NCBI GenBank assembly: GCA_015350385.1
Contig: WNKI01000003.1
Coordinates: forward strand, 2,954,849-3,018,848
Direction: 5' to 3'
DNA: 64,000 bases
DNA from: Aculops lycopersici
Taxonomy: Eukaryota > Arthropoda > Arachnida > Trombidiformes > Eriophyidae
Both the position numbers and the translations under genes were made by a program. This document shows positions 61,877 through 64,000 of the stretch, in pieces (within the stretch, counting starts at the first letter, position 1; each line of letters starts with the position of its first letter). The notes below the pieces were generated by a model. It was not told the origin of the DNA and searched no databases. It worked only from the letters and a program-made list of their open reading frames with translations.

Positions 61877-64000
61877 TTATTTTTTCACTAAGAATTCTAT
61901 CATACTTGGAATGTCGCTACGCTTTAGTTCCCTCAAACGTCCTTTGTCAAGCTGATAGAGTGTTGCCGTGCAATTAACACTCGGACTTGCCATTGAAGGC
62001 GACGATGGCGAGCTGCCGCCTCGAGACGGAGACTGGGGACTTGAACTCAAGTTACTACTGTTGCCACTATTCTGACGTTGATTGTGGGCATGCAATGATG
62101 TCGAAGTATCCTCGAAGTTATCAATGCTCTGATTGCTGTTGTTGTTGCTACTGCTGTTGTGGTTGGGGTTGTTGCCATTGGTTGTTGAATTGGTGGTGCA
62201 CTTAATGGTCATCATGTAAGGTATTTTGTTTTCCATACAACTCATTGCAAATCCCTCAATTGTGAATGACGGATAATCGCTGGGTAGAAGTTCATTGCAC
62301 ATTAAACCTTTATCACGTAAATGCTTGATGAAACCGGAAATAATCGATATGTATTGTTTGCTCTTTGGATGAGTCATTGAGCATATTGCAATATCTAATG
62401 GCCAGTAGCGTAGAGTTAGCTGATTAGTGAGTAGCTTGCCGAAATTTGATACCGAATTATTGGTGGAGCTGTTGGTGGCTGATGTTGAGGTCGTCGATAA
62501 TTGTGGTGAGAGTAGATTATTTAGATGGATTAATTGGTTCATGCTCGGCGAGGTACTAGGATCACTATTGATAATCTTGTCCACATAATCCTCTAGCACC
62601 AACCGAGACAACTTTTCTACCTCGAAACTAACTCCAACTGCATTCTTGGGACGATTCTCGCGTGCTACTCTCGAATCGTTGATAGTCGTATCACTTTTGT
62701 AGATACCATCAATCACTTCCGACCTGTTGCGTGAAAATTTTTCAATGAGCTTATCATAGCGTCCGCCTACCGCCAAAATAACTGTCTTAGATGATTGCTT
62801 ATTCCTTGCTTTACTATGACGCCGACACTCGAGAAGGGTTACAACACCCGAGTAGAGACCAACTGGTCGTAGTGCGTTGAGTACAAAACCAGGCGACACT
62901 AAAACTGGCAGATCCAATCCTAATCCTCGAGCATACAAGAGAGTTTCGTCCATGTTGTACAAAATAGTCTTGATTCTAGACAAGTGCTCGGGTGAGTTTA
63001 AACCTTTGGAATTGTAAAGATGGACTATTTGATCCATGACATCAATCGGTGACGCGGCGGCAATATCGATGAAGTTAATTAGATTGTTGATAACATTTAC
63101 ACTTGGTAATAGACGACTAGCTAGTAGATCTTTCTTGAGATCATCCCTAACATAACTTGGCAGAGCACTAAAGTTGCCACCAGACGTTGATGCGAGCAGA
63201 ATTGACGACCCAGAATGATTCAAGCTTGTGGATTGCAAGTTTCGTTTCAACGAAACGCTTAGTGATTCTGTGATGCAATTCAGAATTCCTGTCACAAGGT
63301 TGTCAGATATTTTCAGCATTGATAAAATTGAATGCATCAGTTGCATGTGATTGATCTTAATAACTGGTTTGAGTGACATTAAAACTGGCAAAGATTTGAT
63401 GACATCACCCATTAGAGTTAAAACTTCAGCATCAGAAACGTGCGAGTCGAGACCATTTGGTGGCGGTGGGGTTACAATATCGACGCATAATTCCCATAAC
63501 TGGTCCGGATGGTAGCCTAGAATCTGACGTTGCCGGAATATCCTTTCTAACGCAAATCGGTTCATATAACTAATATTGGTTCGAGCGATAGTTCTTGCAA
63601 ATGGCAACCGCAAATCATATGGCAGTGTGAGAATCGACGAGTTCTTGTCCATAAGCATAACCACATCTTCAAGCTGAGATTTGGTATAGTATTTTGCAGC
63701 TGAATATTTGGGCATCAATGTTGGAGTCACGAAATTTACGAAACCTTTGGATCTGAGCAATTGCTCGAGCTTCATCTTAACTTGATCTAAGATGAAGGTA
63801 TTTGTGTTGAAATCTTTCAACAAACTTTGAGCATCTGATTTACCTGTAACACTTGTGCACTCCATATCCTCAAAATCAAATACAAAATCGTCCACATATG
63901 AGTCTTCCTGATCAAACAAAAGTCTCAACATGTGCTTGTGCGTTCTGGCTTGTCGATTTTGGACAACCTGTTTGATTATATTTTGGCATTCACGTTCCTT
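61877..64000 (-). CDS. Gcn2: eIF2alpha kinase GCN2 (EIF2AK4), C-terminal HisRS-like region, 5' end outside the window
   Basis: GCN2 senses uncharged tRNA through a histidyl-tRNA-synthetase-like domain and phosphorylates eIF2alpha to lower translation. The frame is open from the window edge (64000) to TAA at 61877, 707 residues, so 63931 is only an internal Met. Recognisable blocks are a lead-in after the kinase (QNRQARTHKHMLRLLFDQED), the class II synthetase-like core (TLPYDLRLPFARTIARTNIS, then LERIFRQRQILGYHPDQLWE) and the GGRYDKLIEKF motif. A Rossmann-like segment (YWPLDIAICSMTHPKSKQYI) follows, as in HisRS anticodon-binding domains. Two Ser/Asn/Thr-rich inserts interrupt the last third. 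It ends FLVKK, shortly after the anticodon-like domain, with no obvious dimer/ribosome-binding CTD. AATAAA overlaps the stop. The kinase and RWD domains would lie beyond the window. No intron was seen. Confidence 0.9.
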   Translation of the reverse strand, partial: KERECQNIIKQVVQNRQARTHKHMLRLLFDQEDSYVDDFVFDFEDMECTSVTGKSDAQSLLKDFNTNTFILDQVKMKLEQLLRSKGFVNFVTPTLMPKYSAAKYYTKSQLEDVVMLMDKNSSILTLPYDLRLPFARTIARTNISYMNRFALERIFRQRQILGYHPDQLWELCVDIVTPPPPNGLDSHVSDAEVLTLMGDVIKSLPVLMSLKPVIKINHMQLMHSILSMLKISDNLVTGILNCITESLSVSLKRNLQSTSLNHSGSSILLASTSGGNFSALPSYVRDDLKKDLLASRLLPSVNVINNLINFIDIAAASPIDVMDQIVHLYNSKGLNSPEHLSRIKTILYNMDETLLYARGLGLDLPVLVSPGFVLNALRPVGLYSGVVTLLECRRHSKARNKQSSKTVILAVGGRYDKLIEKFSRNRSEVIDGIYKSDTTINDSRVARENRPKNAVGVSFEVEKLSRLVLEDYVDKIINSDPSTSPSMNQLIHLNNLLSPQLSTTSTSATNSSTNNSVSNFGKLLTNQLTLRYWPLDIAICSMTHPKSKQYISIISGFIKHLRDKGLMCNELLPSDYPSFTIEGFAMSCMENKIPYMMTIKCTTNSTTNGNNPNHNSSSNNNSNQSIDNFEDTSTSLHAHNQRQNSGNSSNLSSSPQSPSRGGSSPSSPSMASPSVNCTATLYQLDKGRLRELKRSDIPSMIEFLVKK

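Noticed and set aside
63929..63931. Met at 63931 as the start of the minus-strand protein
   Set aside because: The frame stays open to the window edge and the upstream residues (QNRQARTHKH) continue the GCN2-like sequence, so the gene is 5' truncated by the window.

Overview
This is eukaryotic DNA, most likely from an arthropod. A mite or other chelicerate is my best guess, but that is a weak inference. The evidence is short GT-AG introns (157 and 93 bp), metazoan gene families (a COUP-TF/seven-up type nuclear receptor, quiescin sulfhydryl oxidase QSOX, the eIF2alpha kinase GCN2), a secreted histidine-rich protein, and many CT/GA, CAG, GTC and AGCTCC microsatellites. No tRNA, rRNA, CRISPR or prokaryotic feature was seen.

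Layout. (1) 192-1428, + strand: a two-exon secreted His/Gln-rich protein. (2) 1.4-27.5 kb: about 26 kb with no gene I can support. It holds microsatellites, clusters of CAGGTA/CAGGTG motifs, several long perfect hairpins, and a block at about 12.15-13.66 kb of foreign-looking, possibly transposon-derived sequence. (3) 27524-27669: a 146-bp solo-LTR-like element (minus orientation) with 4-bp CACG target duplications. (4) 28905-32162, +: a single-exon QSOX with a large low-complexity insert inside its Erv/FAD domain. (5) 35366-36028, -: a small secreted protein with a C-terminal J domain. (6) 36-52 kb: mostly non-coding, with two weak exon candidates (41281-41460 and 48922-49120). (7) 52386-53897, +: a two-exon nuclear receptor with a seven-up/COUP-TF DNA-binding domain, no ligand-binding domain, and a C-terminal VRPW motif. 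(8) 53.9-61.9 kb: non-coding, except for two phase-compatible candidate exons (58792-59014 and 60490-60656) of an unrecognised protein, whose splice sites lie in perfect hairpins. (9) 61877 to the window end, -: the C-terminal part of GCN2, running out of the window.

How it fits together. The genes are not an operon. QSOX (disulfide formation) and the secreted J-domain protein both belong to the secretory pathway, and GCN2 is a stress kinase, but their proximity may be chance. The large gene-poor flanks of the receptor carry a strong excess of the nonamer CAACAGGTR (15 copies found by eye, about 1 expected in random sequence). This matches the Snail/Scratch-type E-box and overlaps the Zelda-type CAGGTAG word, so these flanks may be cis-regulatory DNA of a developmental regulator.

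The most interesting items are the receptor without a ligand-binding domain but with VRPW, the CAACAGGTR array, the family of perfect short-loop hairpins (two of them around candidate splice sites), the solo LTR, and the QSOX insert.
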